Positions 36,031 to 45,376 of a stretch of DNA of 58,705 bases are shown here, piece by piece. Under the pieces are notes generated by a model that saw only the letters and a list, made by a program, of their open reading frames with translations, did not search any database and was not told where the DNA came from. Every line of letters starts with the position of its first letter. The first letter of the stretch is position 1. Made by a program: the position numbers and the translations under genes. Source of the stretch: Roseiflexaceae bacterium (GTDB taxonomy: Bacteria; Chloroflexota; Chloroflexia; Chloroflexales; Roseiflexaceae); assembly GCA_947474225.1 (NCBI GenBank), contig CANJHS010000018.1:1-58705 (forward strand), in the 5' to 3' direction.

Positions 36031-37907
36031 TCTGTGGTGCGGATCGATTACTGAAGAATATGGCAAATGCGCGAGTGAGGTGATGATTATCATAGGTGAA
36101 TGGCACACCTTCAGGGGTAAATAGCGGGCAGATATTTTTTTCACATAATGTTGCAAACTTATCGACAAACAAATATCCAGTTGCTGCTGCTGTAGCGGTG
36201 AGTGCTTCGTTCACGAATGGATCTATCGTCATGAATTTTCGGAGTATTGGCTCGTCTTGGCCGTACATCTGGAAGGCGTCATCAAATGAGAGAGCGGAGC
36301 GGTAATAGTTCCCCAAAATAACCACTTTGTCGACCCGATTCGTTTTAAGGAATGCCAAATACGTATTGCTTTCATCAATACTATTGGGATTCAACATTTT
36401 GCTGTAGATAATATAGTCAAATTGCCGTAAGAAGTCAGCATTGAAGCGGAGATTCGTCGGGTCAGTGCAGCGTCCGTCATTTTTCATATCTGCGTTCGTC
36501 CGACAGCCGTTTGTGTCAAGCACAAAAAAGTAGTCTTTGGGGTAGATGGTGCGTATGATATTCCATCCATCTACGACATGACTGTTACCAATGACGAGTG
36601 CATTACGACGCCCTTTTTGTAGCCTGCAGATTGCTCTCGAATCGATTTTACAATCCTTACTGAGTCCTTGCAGTCGCTTCGCAAGCCAGTTAGGGTACGT
36701 TTTGTTGAAAATAGGGAATTGATGTATCCACGACCGAGTGGGCATCCCACGCGAGAGCATCAGTCCAGCGCCGACAGCGCTCATCAGCACCATGCTTGTT
36801 ACCGTCAGTACTGTGAATTGTCGTCGGTCTGCGCTTGGTCGGCGAAGTGGGACTTCAACCAAAATGTGTAAAAGATAGGCAGCCAAAAATGCAAAAATAA
36901 TTAAGCAAAGCTGCTCGATTGGTGCGATGGGTTCGTTTGGTAGGTATAGATGGTACGAAATCGCTCATACAGCAGGATAATCGGCCAATGTGTCAAATAC
37001 AACGCATAGCTAATCGTCCCAATCCAGACGATAACCCGGTTCCCCAATATCCACGCACTGATACGCGAATCCTTCCCCCAGATCATCAAACCCGCTCCAA
37101 AACAGGGTAACAATGCAGCTACTCCTGGGAAGGAAGTGTCATTGGAATACCGCAGCACACTATAGGCGACACACGCCAATCCGAGCAGAACTGCGCTGTT
37201 ATGGTAGCGCTTGAGACGGTTTGTATGTCCTTCAGGGATGGCGTGGAGGAGTGCTCCCATCGCAAACTCAAATATTCGAAAAGGCATCAGATAGAATGCA
37301 GCATCGCTATCTTTGATGACCATCCACTGTGATGCAATCAGACTGCACAGCGCAATAGCTGCAATTCCTGAAAAAACGTACCGTTGCCTGCGCAACAAAA
37401 CGGCCAAAAGCAATAGCCAAACAAGATAGAATTGTTCTTCGACCGATAAAGACCACGACTGTAATAACGGTTTGACGGAAGCATCGGTATCAAAATATCC
37501 GCTCGTCAAATAAAAACCAATGTTCGAAATCGAAGCGAGTGCCATCCACGCACTTTGTCCATATGCCGCTAAGAGTGTGGGCGAATATAACCAGCAGACT
37601 ACTATGGTCGTAACACATACTGTCGCAATCAACGCTGGGGCAATACGCTTAAGTCTGCGAATTAAAACGAACGGAATGAGATACGACCACTACGTGCATG
37701 CTCTGCGAACAATATCCCACTAATCAAATAACCACTTATAACCAAGAATACATCCACACCAACAAACCCACCTGATACCTGAGGTATTCCCAGGTGAAAA
37801 AACAGCACGCTTAATACTGCTATCGCGCGCATCCCATCTATGTCGGGTCTATACCCAATCTGACGTTGCCCAGTGTTGTCGTGCATATTTGTATTCCGTT
37901 CTTTCAA
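36005..37907 (-). pseudogene. acyltransferase-3 / SGNH O-acetyltransferase (OafA/YrhL type), two frameshifts
   Basis: Three consecutive minus-strand frames make one OafA-like protein. 37907 down to about 37662 gives the N-terminus (IGYRPDIDGMRAIAVLSVLFF, GGFVGVDVFLVISGYLISG). Near 37661 one base is missing: the frame reaches TAA, but the next frame reads on directly as IRRLKRIAPALIATVC. It continues through WSLSVEEQFYLVW and ISYALYLTHWP to about 36930, where one base is missing from a CCC run. The third frame then gives IAPIEQLCLIIFAFLAAYLL and the periplasmic SGNH domain (VIGNSHVVDGW, with D..HHL near the end), to 36005. Such proteins transfer acyl groups to surface glycans. Either a true pseudogene or two assembly indels; about 630 residues if repaired. 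Confidence 0.85.
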
Positions 37908-38536
37908 TACACCAGACGTAGAGACACAGCTTAGCGTTTGACATTATTCCTCGCCAAAATCGGGAAGAATGATGTCATTTTATGAAAGGGACTCTGTCAG
38001 CAATGATCCGCTGACCAGGGGGCATAACAAATAAAACCAAATCTATCTTAACACCCAAATTTGGTAACCGATGTACGGTGAAGAGAATCAAGTGAAAGAA
38101 TATGCACCCGAAAGAGGATGATGCCATGTGTCTGCCGGAATACAAGATATGCGATCAGCTGAGCGCGTCGTGCATATAGCTCATTATTTGCACCAAAAAA
38201 TCGAATCGGAACAGTAGGCAGGTTCACGCTTTCCATTCAATGGGTAGCATCGTGCAATAATGGCCATGTGTTCTAGCGTGATGGTCATACCAATGCCACG
38301 ATTGCAATCCTCGTTATACCGAACACAACATTCTCCGAGGGCACGATATGGTGTATGTGACGCAGATAAAATGAACGAAAATCAATGTCCTGAGTAGTAG
38401 CGTATGCATTGGCAAGATTCGCGTAATCAGATAGCCGATGATTACAGAAAACCTCCCCGACATCCCCCCGCCGAAGCCCGGGAATGCCGAGGTTATAGAA
38501 AAATACTGACAGAACTGCTGTTGTGCGCAGGCGCAG
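37908..38536. other. 629-bp stretch without a recognisable gene
   Basis: This AT-richer interval between the acyltransferase pseudogene and the large glycosyltransferase gene holds only short open frames (up to about 60 codons) with no ribosome binding sites and no similarity I recognise. No tRNA, inverted terminal repeat or insertion sequence was seen. Together with the damaged neighbour it looks like decayed or recombination-prone sequence. Confidence 0.5.
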
Positions 38537-41500
38537 TCATGGCGTTGATACTGAGGTGGGCTTGGCGGCGACCGCCTTGGCAATGAAGCGCTCAATTAAT
38601 GGGATGTTCGATTCGAGCGAGTACTCAGCTTGAGCCCGCGCCACTGCACCATCCGAAAGACGATACCACACCGCCTCATCGCGGTATGCGGTGATGATAT
38701 GGCGAGCGAGATCGACCGCACTGTCACCACGCAGCATCTCAGTACCATGTGTCAACGACATTCCTTCAAAGGCAACCGTTGTCCCGACAACGGGTATCCC
38801 GTTGCACATCGACATCGTGACTTTTCCCTTCACACCTGCACCGTAGCGCAGTGGGGCGAGGGTGAGTTTGACGGTGTCGAGCATCGGTGTTAAATCTTCG
38901 ACGAAGCCATGGATGCGCACCGATGGCGCTGCCAATTGAGTAATTTCTGGGGTGATGTTCGAACCGACGACATGCAGCACCAAATCAGGGATTTCGCGTA
39001 GCACCAACGGCCAGACATCATGCACAAAAAACAGCATCCCGTCGACATTCGGCGGATGGCGGAATCCTCCCACAAACAAGACATCTGCGCGCTCATGATA
39101 TCCACGCGTGCGGCCGGGCACATCGTAAATGATTGGCGACACTTCGACATCCAACTGCGGTATGGTGGTGTTGATTTCGTCTCGTTCATAATTGCTGTGC
39201 ACACAGATGAGAGTCGACTGTGCCATCACGGCGTATTCTTCGTATTTCGTCTTGAAGCTCCCCAATATGTCGGTCATTGACCCCGTTAGCACCGCCTGAC
39301 GTAGGTCGCGGAGGTGATGCAAATCAGCTGGGATAAACAATCTGGGGAAGTCGATTGCCAGCATGTCGAGGATATCGTAGACTCGGCGGGCCCGGTCGTA
39401 GCGGTGAAAAACGCCGAACGCAAAGGGTTGAACAGGATGTGAGAAAAAGCCCTTGAGATCTTCTTCATAGGGACGTCGCGGACAGTACACACCCAGCGCC
39501 TCGAGCCGCTTCGTGTATTTTGAGACTCCGATGAAATTATCTACGGGCAAAAAAGTTACATGATACCCTAGGCGGCGGAACATGCGCATCCAGCTGTCGG
39601 CCACTTGAGACCCTGCGTCTTGGTCTGGTGTTGGATAGCTCGCATCCGCAAAAAACGTATGGCCAGCGTACCAGTATACAGCAGCGACAGCTGGGGTGTC
39701 GCCGTATGGCCGCCGAGTTCGCAATTGCTCTTGCCACTTCTCAGCAAACAGTTGCTGATTACGCATCTGATAGGATTTCACGCCGGAACGGACGTCTCGA
39801 CCAGAAGAGACCCCTTCGAAGTGGACAATTTTGGATGCAGGTTGATAAATGACGTCGTATCCCGCTGCGCGTACGGCCATCCCGAGATCCGTGTCCTCGT
39901 AATATGCAGGTTTGAACGCTTCAGGGAACATCCCAACGGTTGCAAACAATGACGCGCGTATCATAATCGATGCGCCAGAGCAGTAATCGACCGAACGTGC
40001 GTAGGTATATTCCGGCAGCATCGGATACTCCCCACGGCCATAGTTCCAGCCTTCACCGTTTTGCCAGACAATACCGCCCGCCTCTTGGAGCAACCCATCA
40101 GGGTAGAGGAGCTGAGAACCCACCAATCCTACATTGGGTATCTGGCCAAACGTGTCGAAGAGCGCATCGAGCCATTGTGGCAACACATAGACGTCGTTAT
40201 TAAGGAACAACAAATATTCCCCGCGTGCCAGTGCTGCTCCCTGATTACAGGCAGCGATGAACCCTTGGTTGGTGGCTTGGGTGTGGATACGGATTGGGGC
40301 GAGATCTGCAAAAAATTGTGCTGTTTCGTCGGTCGACAAATCGTCAATCACCACAATTTCAAATGGTGTGCGTGGGTCGCTCAGCAGTATCGACTCAATC
40401 GCATTGATTGTATACGTCAACTGATTGTATACCGGTATGATCACAGTGACTCGTGGTGATCCCGGATTGAGTGCATCGCAATGCGCAATCTTGTCCCGTA
40501 GCGATGCCTGCTGGGCGCTGCGTTGCGACGTTGTCTGTGGCAATCCGGCATGGGTCGCAAAATATTGGAACTCACGCGATACATCATACGGGAATGGCAT
40601 GTCTGACAGCATATTTAGCATTTCGTCGGCATGCGGGTAATGGCGAAATCCACCTTTGATGTAATCTTGGGCTGGATCGGCTTGTTTGGCGAGGTGTGTC
40701 GTTCGTGCCCAGTAATTGCCGAGATTCATGACGACACTCGGATCCCGACGTTCCCGATACCCTGCCTTCATATAGTGTGCGAGTGGATTGATCCCCGTAC
40801 TCGCCACATCTTGATTTTGCTGCAAATACCAACGCGAGTGAAACACATAGCTCGTCACTCCGGAGCCATGCCAGACACCCGCGATGTAGTGACATAACGT
40901 GTTTTGCGTTGCTTCTGTCGGGAGCATGTTGTAGCGGCGATAGATGGCAGGGTCAAACAGTGGATTGGGGCAGAGATTATGTGCGTCACCAATAGTCAGG
41001 TAATGGAAGAACAGATTGGAATGCGTCGCGATGGTCTGTTGCGTCAACTGTTCGCGATAAAACTCCACATCAAACAATTGCGGATAACGGGCAATTGCCC
41101 GCACTTCGGCAGGAATGAAGTTTGTATTGAGGATTCGGTGGAAAATAATGCTGAGCATCCGTATGACAAAAGGACCGAGTGCACCCAATCCAACGTATAG
41201 CATCGCAAAGAAGCGGAGATTCGGGTGGCTCGTCGATGATTGATGTGGGAACGCATCGATGTCGGTCACGGGTAACGATGCGCGCAGGCTGTGCAATGCA
41301 TAGTTTGCGTGCGTGGCACGATATGTCGATGCAATCGGAATGAGTCTCTCTGTTCTGGGTGAACCACCGTAGTTACGCACACTCGGTAACAGCACGCTCC
41401 ATTTTTCAGCGAACAGCGCATGATTGCGCTCTTGGTATATTTTGACGCGAGCCTCGACATCCCGATCTGATGATACCCCTTCAAAGTGAACTACTTTAGA

Positions 41501-43060
41501 ACCCGGTTGGTAGATGACATCATACCCTGCTGCCCGCACGGTCATGCCCAAATCTGCATCCACGTAGGAGGCGGGGTTGAATGCCTCAGAAAACATACCG
41601 ACGCGCTCGAACAGCGTTTTTTGCATCATGATCGAGGCGCCTGAGCAGTAGTTTACCGACCGGGCATGCGCGTATGTCGGCAGCATTGGGTATTCCCCAC
41701 GGCCATAGTTCCAGACAACTCCGTTTTGCTCGACGATACCGCCGGCTGATTGCAACAATCCATCAGGATAGAGAAGTTGCGAGCCAACCAGACCCACATT
41801 AGGCAATTGACCAAATGTGTCGACCATTGCATCTAGCCACTGTGGGAGGACATAGACATCATTGTGGAGGAACAAAATATACGTACCCCGAGCAAGGATT
41901 GCACCCTGATTGCAGGCAGCGATGTAGCCTTGATCGGTCTTTTGTGTATGGATGCGTATAGGAGCGAGGTCAACAAAAAACTGTGCCGTTTCATCAGTTG
42001 ATTGATCATCCACGATCACTATTTCAAACGGGGTGCGTGTTTCACTCTGCAGTATCGATTCGATTGCATTAATCGTATAGGTCAACTTGTTGTACGCGGG
42101 AATAATCACCGTGACGATGGGACTGTTGTTTTGGATTGCCGTGCAGCCTGCAATCATTCGTGACAGAGAAACTTGCTGGTCCCGCCGCTGTTCCGTCGTC
42201 TGCGGCAAAACAGCATGGGTTGAAAAATGCTGAAATTCACGTGACACATCATACGGGAAGGGTATTTCTGAAAGGATGTTAAGCTTCTCGTCGGTGTGGG
42301 GATAGAATCGGAATCCCCCCAACATATAGTGTTGTGCTGGATCTTCACTTTTGGAGAGTTGGGGCGTGCATGTCCAGTAATTACCTAAATCCATTACAAC
42401 ACTCGGATTACGATGTTCACGATAACCGTCCTTGAGGTAATGCGCTAACGGATTGATACCGGCTTTTACGACATCTTCATTTTGCTCCATGTACCAGCGT
42501 GAATGAAACATGTAACAGGTCACACCAGAGCCATGCCATACCCCTTCAATATAATGTACAAGAGTATTCTGCGTTGCTTCACTCGGCAGCATGTTAGAGC
42601 GCCGGTATAGAGATGGGTTGAACAACGGATTAGGACATATGTTGTGCACGTCGCCGATGGTCAGGTAATGATACAACGCGTCGCCCGGCATCGGTTGCTG
42701 CGCATCACGAAGCTGTTGCAGATAAAATGTACGGTCGAACAGCACCGGATAACGTGCTAATGCAACCAATTCTGCAGGGATAATCGATTGCTTCAAAAAG
42801 CGATGCAAGATCAACGCCAACATCCGTATCACGAATGGTCCGGCAATCCCTAGTCTGCTGTATAGGGTGCTGAACACTCTGAGCGTGCGTGAGACCGAGG
42901 TGCGTCGCAGTGGGAACGCGCCGAGGTCGGCTACGGGGAGGGTCGAACGTATGCTATGCAACGAATATGCGGCACTCCGTGGGTCGAATGTGGCAACGAT
43001 AGGGATTATCCCGTGTTGCTGCGACTGCGGGTCCGTGTTTGGAAGTGACTGCTGATTCAT
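38537..43060 (-). CDS. three-domain glycosyltransferase (GT2-GT2-GT4) with internal tandem duplication
   Basis: 1507 residues. Residues 18-572 and 573-1122 are two copies of the same unit: a helical N-terminal part (LPVADLGAFP / LPVTDIDAFP, HYLTIGDVHNICPNPLF / HYLTIGDAHNLCPNPLF, GVWHGSGVT in both), then a GT2 (GT-A) domain beginning VTVIIPAYNKLTYTINAIES / VTVIIPVYNQLTYTINAIES. The DXD-like motif is LHNDVYV (398-404) in copy 1 and LNNDVYV (953-959) in copy 2. The catalytic acidic motif is YVDADLGM (499-506) in copy 1 but YYEDTDLGM (1053-1061) in copy 2, so copy 1 has lost the ED pair. Residues about 1125-1490 are a GT-B/GT4 domain (LFVGGFRHPPNVDGM, then LAPLRYGAGVKGKV). It probably builds a surface polysaccharide in the cytoplasm. 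The sulfotransferase gene lies 29 bp upstream. Confidence 0.88.
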   Translation of the reverse strand: MNQQSLPNTDPQSQQHGIIPIVATFDPRSAAYSLHSIRSTLPVADLGAFPLRRTSVSRTLRVFSTLYSRLGIAGPFVIRMLALILHRFLKQSIIPAELVALARYPVLFDRTFYLQQLRDAQQPMPGDALYHYLTIGDVHNICPNPLFNPSLYRRSNMLPSEATQNTLVHYIEGVWHGSGVTCYMFHSRWYMEQNEDVVKAGINPLAHYLKDGYREHRNPSVVMDLGNYWTCTPQLSKSEDPAQHYMLGGFRFYPHTDEKLNILSEIPFPYDVSREFQHFSTHAVLPQTTEQRRDQQVSLSRMIAGCTAIQNNSPIVTVIIPAYNKLTYTINAIESILQSETRTPFEIVIVDDQSTDETAQFFVDLAPIRIHTQKTDQGYIAACNQGAILARGTYILFLHNDVYVLPQWLDAMVDTFGQLPNVGLVGSQLLYPDGLLQSAGGIVEQNGVVWNYGRGEYPMLPTYAHARSVNYCSGASIMMQKTLFERVGMFSEAFNPASYVDADLGMTVRAAGYDVIYQPGSKVVHFEGVSSDRDVEARVKIYQERNHALFAEKWSVLLPSVRNYGGSPRTERLIPIASTYRATHANYALHSLRASLPVTDIDAFPHQSSTSHPNLRFFAMLYVGLGALGPFVIRMLSIIFHRILNTNFIPAEVRAIARYPQLFDVEFYREQLTQQTIATHSNLFFHYLTIGDAHNLCPNPLFDPAIYRRYNMLPTEATQNTLCHYIAGVWHGSGVTSYVFHSRWYLQQNQDVASTGINPLAHYMKAGYRERRDPSVVMNLGNYWARTTHLAKQADPAQDYIKGGFRHYPHADEMLNMLSDMPFPYDVSREFQYFATHAGLPQTTSQRSAQQASLRDKIAHCDALNPGSPRVTVIIPVYNQLTYTINAIESILLSDPRTPFEIVVIDDLSTDETAQFFADLAPIRIHTQATNQGFIAACNQGAALARGEYLLFLNNDVYVLPQWLDALFDTFGQIPNVGLVGSQLLYPDGLLQEAGGIVWQNGEGWNYGRGEYPMLPEYTYARSVDYCSGASIMIRASLFATVGMFPEAFKPAYYEDTDLGMAVRAAGYDVIYQPASKIVHFEGVSSGRDVRSGVKSYQMRNQQLFAEKWQEQLRTRRPYGDTPAVAAVYWYAGHTFFADASYPTPDQDAGSQVADSWMRMFRRLGYHVTFLPVDNFIGVSKYTKRLEALGVYCPRRPYEEDLKGFFSHPVQPFAFGVFHRYDRARRVYDILDMLAIDFPRLFIPADLHHLRDLRQAVLTGSMTDILGSFKTKYEEYAVMAQSTLICVHSNYERDEINTTIPQLDVEVSPIIYDVPGRTRGYHERADVLFVGGFRHPPNVDGMLFFVHDVWPLVLREIPDLVLHVVGSNITPEITQLAAPSVRIHGFVEDLTPMLDTVKLTLAPLRYGAGVKGKVTMSMCNGIPVVGTTVAFEGMSLTHGTEMLRGDSAVDLARHIITAYRDEAVWYRLSDGAVARAQAEYSLESNIPLIERFIAKAVAAKPTSVSTP
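39695..43009 (-). repeat. internal tandem duplication of about 1.66 kb within the glycosyltransferase gene
   Basis: Copy 1 is about 43009-41345 and copy 2 about 41344-39695, giving a protein period of 555 residues. The similarity is strong along the whole unit at protein level and visible at DNA level in many blocks, with scattered substitutions. It is therefore an old duplication rather than an assembly artefact. Confidence 0.85.
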
Positions 43061-43089
43061 GCAAATCTCTTTCGGGTAAACGCGAGTGA

Positions 43090-44382
43090 TTAATCATTGC
43101 GATGTGTGTCGGAACTACGTCGCACTGTATGTCGCATTATTTGTTCCCACAGGCGTAGCAAAGGACGAATCGGCGAAAGCAGATGTTCTTGCGAAGCCAC
43201 CACGGTTCGTAACCACACTACTTCGGCTTCGTACGCTGCATGCGTCGCTCGCCGCCAATCACATTCTGCGAGGGCAGATGCAATCTCTTGGGTAAGGTCG
43301 TCTATCCTGATTTTTTGGGTTATGCGAACGCGATCCAGCAATTCTATTTCCTCTTTCTGACGTTGCTGGATAATCTGGAAACGATGCATCAGGTCGGTAT
43401 GAGAAACTTTGAGCGTTTCGCGTTCATTGGCAATCTCCTGAGCTATCTTGTTGATTTCGGCCATTTCACGACGAAGGGTGGCGATTATCTGATTTCTCTC
43501 TTCGATTGCGCGAAAGTGACGATAATGCACGGCGAAAGAACGATTTGCTTCGTAGAGGCCGTCTTGCTCAAGCACCTCTTGCACGTGCTCACGGAGCGCA
43601 TCAAAGTGAGCACGCACACCAGCATCATCGAGCGGTTGTTCAAACAACGCATACGCTTCGAGTGCAAGGTCAATCAACGAAAGCGCACGTAACTCGTCGG
43701 TAAGCTCCAGGATGGTATGGTGGCGTTGTTCGCGATTGACAAAGCCGTCGATTTGCATGCCGAGTGGTTCGTTCGTACCCGGAATGTTGGCGCCGGTCAA
43801 GGCAGCAACCGAGACGTAAGCCGTACGCCAATCGCTTATGAATGTGCCAAACCCCACTGCACAGCGGCGCTCTGCTCGTGAGTAATACTCTGCGGACAGC
43901 ATACAGCACAACCATAATGCCAAGCCGCTATTGAGGGGCATTTCATCACGTGCAGCGAGCGATTTGGCGACTTCGACGGGGTGACGATAAGGTAAAAGGA
44001 CAATGCACGTGTGGTTTCGCCGGCGCACTTCATCTATCCAAAGTGGCAATGTGTAACACACTCGAGGGTCTTTCAAGACGGTCAGTGGGTTGTGTCCAAA
44101 CGAGATATCTGCATATGCTGCGATACGTTGGTGAGTGTCGCTGGCAATGGCATCGAATCTGGTCGATTCGGGCAGGCGAAGGTCACACCAATCACTCCCT
44201 AATTCGGCTATGATTTGAATATTGAGCGCCACAAAGTCTGCAGGTTCCCAGTGTCCCGTAGCGTTATGGTTCGTGTTCATGTCTAATTCGCCAGGAATGT
44301 CATACCCCAGCAGGTTCATCACACGTGAGAGGGCAGATGTGCCACTTCGATGCATCCCGGCGATAATCCCGATGGTCGACAT
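43090..44382 (-). CDS. sulfotransferase family protein with C-terminal coiled coil
   Basis: 430 residues. The PAPS-binding P-loop is GMHRSGTSAL at residues 9-18, followed by ELDMNTNHNATGHWEPADFV, then VLKDPRVCYTLPLW and the 3'-phosphate-binding strand LLPYRHPVEVAKSL near 130. This matches bacterial carbohydrate sulfotransferase relatives, which move sulfate from PAPS to a hydroxyl or amine. Residues about 285-375 form a long heptad-rich coiled coil (RNQIIATLRREMAEINKIA, IQQRQKEEIELLDRV), and the end is basic. The coiled coil may mediate oligomerisation or binding to the glycosyltransferase 29 bp downstream. GAGGGAG precedes the ATG. Acceptor unknown. Confidence 0.85.
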   Translation of the reverse strand: MSTIGIIAGMHRSGTSALSRVMNLLGYDIPGELDMNTNHNATGHWEPADFVALNIQIIAELGSDWCDLRLPESTRFDAIASDTHQRIAAYADISFGHNPLTVLKDPRVCYTLPLWIDEVRRRNHTCIVLLPYRHPVEVAKSLAARDEMPLNSGLALWLCCMLSAEYYSRAERRCAVGFGTFISDWRTAYVSVAALTGANIPGTNEPLGMQIDGFVNREQRHHTILELTDELRALSLIDLALEAYALFEQPLDDAGVRAHFDALREHVQEVLEQDGLYEANRSFAVHYRHFRAIEERNQIIATLRREMAEINKIAQEIANERETLKVSHTDLMHRFQIIQQRQKEEIELLDRVRITQKIRIDDLTQEIASALAECDWRRATHAAYEAEVVWLRTVVASQEHLLSPIRPLLRLWEQIMRHTVRRSSDTHRND

Positions 44383-44524
44383 CCTGAACTCCCTCGTACA
44401 ATCAAGTTGAAATTAAGTTTAGCATAAGAAAAGTTAATTGGAGTATGCCCGACATGGATTAATCTGGCAGTATTGACCACATTGACTGATGATTCAACAG
44501 CTCTTCCAGAAAATGGCAGACGAA

Positions 44525-44535
44525 TCAGGTATAAT
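44525..44535 (+). promoter_or_regulatory. promoter of the second sulfotransferase gene
   Basis: TCAGGTATAAT with a perfect TATAAT at 44530-44535, 42 bp before ATG 44578. No good -35 at 16-18 bp. Confidence 0.55.
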
Positions 44536-44577
44536 TCGCCATACGCAAACTTTGGCGCTTCAGCGGAGTATTGAATA

Positions 44578-45348
44578 ATGACACGCAAAGTAATCATCCA
44601 TTATCATCTGTTCAAAAATGCTGGTTCGACAATCGATCATATCTTTGAACGTGAATGTGTAGGGCGCTTCGGTCAAATCGAAGGCGAACATCCATGGTCT
44701 GTACTCGGCGATTCCGAAATGACTACATACCTTGAACAAAATCCAGATATTGAGTATGTAACGAGTCATCAAGCGACGCTCTATACTATCGTTCCAGACC
44801 ATATGCAGGTATTCCCCATCTTTTTTCTTCGGCACCCGATTGACCGCGCCCATTCGGTCTACAATTACGAAAAGCTCCAGACAGGCAGTACAAGCCATGG
44901 GTCACGAATGGCCAAGCAACTCGATTTTGATGGGTACGTGCAATGGCGTCTGACCCCGGAGGGAGGCGCGGTCATTCGTAATTTTCAGGCACGGTGTGTA
45001 TCGGGTCGGCGCAATCCAGAGCGTGCACGAACCATGAATGATCAGCAGATGCAAGAAAGTTCGTTGCAAAAGATTGCGGCTATGGAATTTTTTGGTATTG
45101 TGGAGCGCTTTGATGAATCAATTACATTGATGCAACGCTACCTTGAGGGATTCCGCTCCGGGATGAATTATCAGTACGAACGCGTAAATAGTTCTGTAGT
45201 GCGTGCGCGTACCATCGAGGAACGATTGGCACTGATTCATAGTCAATTGAGCGCCGATACATACGACTTACTGATCCGCCATAATCAAATCGATCTGGCA
45301 ATCTACGAAGCCGCAGTCAAACGCTTTGACATGCTTGTGCGTAAATAG
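44578..45348 (+). CDS. sulfotransferase family 2-like protein
   Basis: 256 residues. The 5'-phosphosulfate loop is HLFKNAGSTIDHIF at 10-23 (family 2 usually H.PK.AGT/ST), and the 3'-phosphate-binding block is PIFFLRHPIDRAHSVYNYEK near 80-99. A catalytic His is likely in the EGEHPWS or TSHQATLY segment. Such proteins sulfate carbohydrates; in animals the family includes heparan 2-O- and HNK-1 sulfotransferases. It is divergent from the first sulfotransferase, with 195 bp between. Two different sulfotransferase families beside a glycosyltransferase strongly suggest a sulfated surface glycan, by inference. No PAPS synthesis gene is in the window. It converges with the hydantoinase gene 28 bp downstream. 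Confidence 0.82.
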   Translation: MTRKVIIHYHLFKNAGSTIDHIFERECVGRFGQIEGEHPWSVLGDSEMTTYLEQNPDIEYVTSHQATLYTIVPDHMQVFPIFFLRHPIDRAHSVYNYEKLQTGSTSHGSRMAKQLDFDGYVQWRLTPEGGAVIRNFQARCVSGRRNPERARTMNDQQMQESSLQKIAAMEFFGIVERFDESITLMQRYLEGFRSGMNYQYERVNSSVVRARTIEERLALIHSQLSADTYDLLIRHNQIDLAIYEAAVKRFDMLVRK

Positions 45349-45376
45349 AAAATACTGACCTCTTGCCCCATTGAGG

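Noticed and set aside
36901..37632. Separate 243-residue acyltransferase gene
   Set aside because: It is the middle part of one OafA-like protein; the flanking frames continue it exactly across single-base deletions.
38048..38236. Sixty-two-codon minus-strand frame in the gene-free stretch
   Set aside because: No ribosome binding site or family similarity, and neighbouring frames are equally open.
39680..43009. Assembly duplication explaining the repeat in the glycosyltransferase gene
   Set aside because: The two copies differ at many positions along their length, which an assembly artefact would not produce.
45349..45376. Terminator between the sulfotransferase and the hydantoinase gene
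   Set aside because: The only stem is 5 bp (ACCTC/GAGGT) with a 10-base loop, too weak to call.
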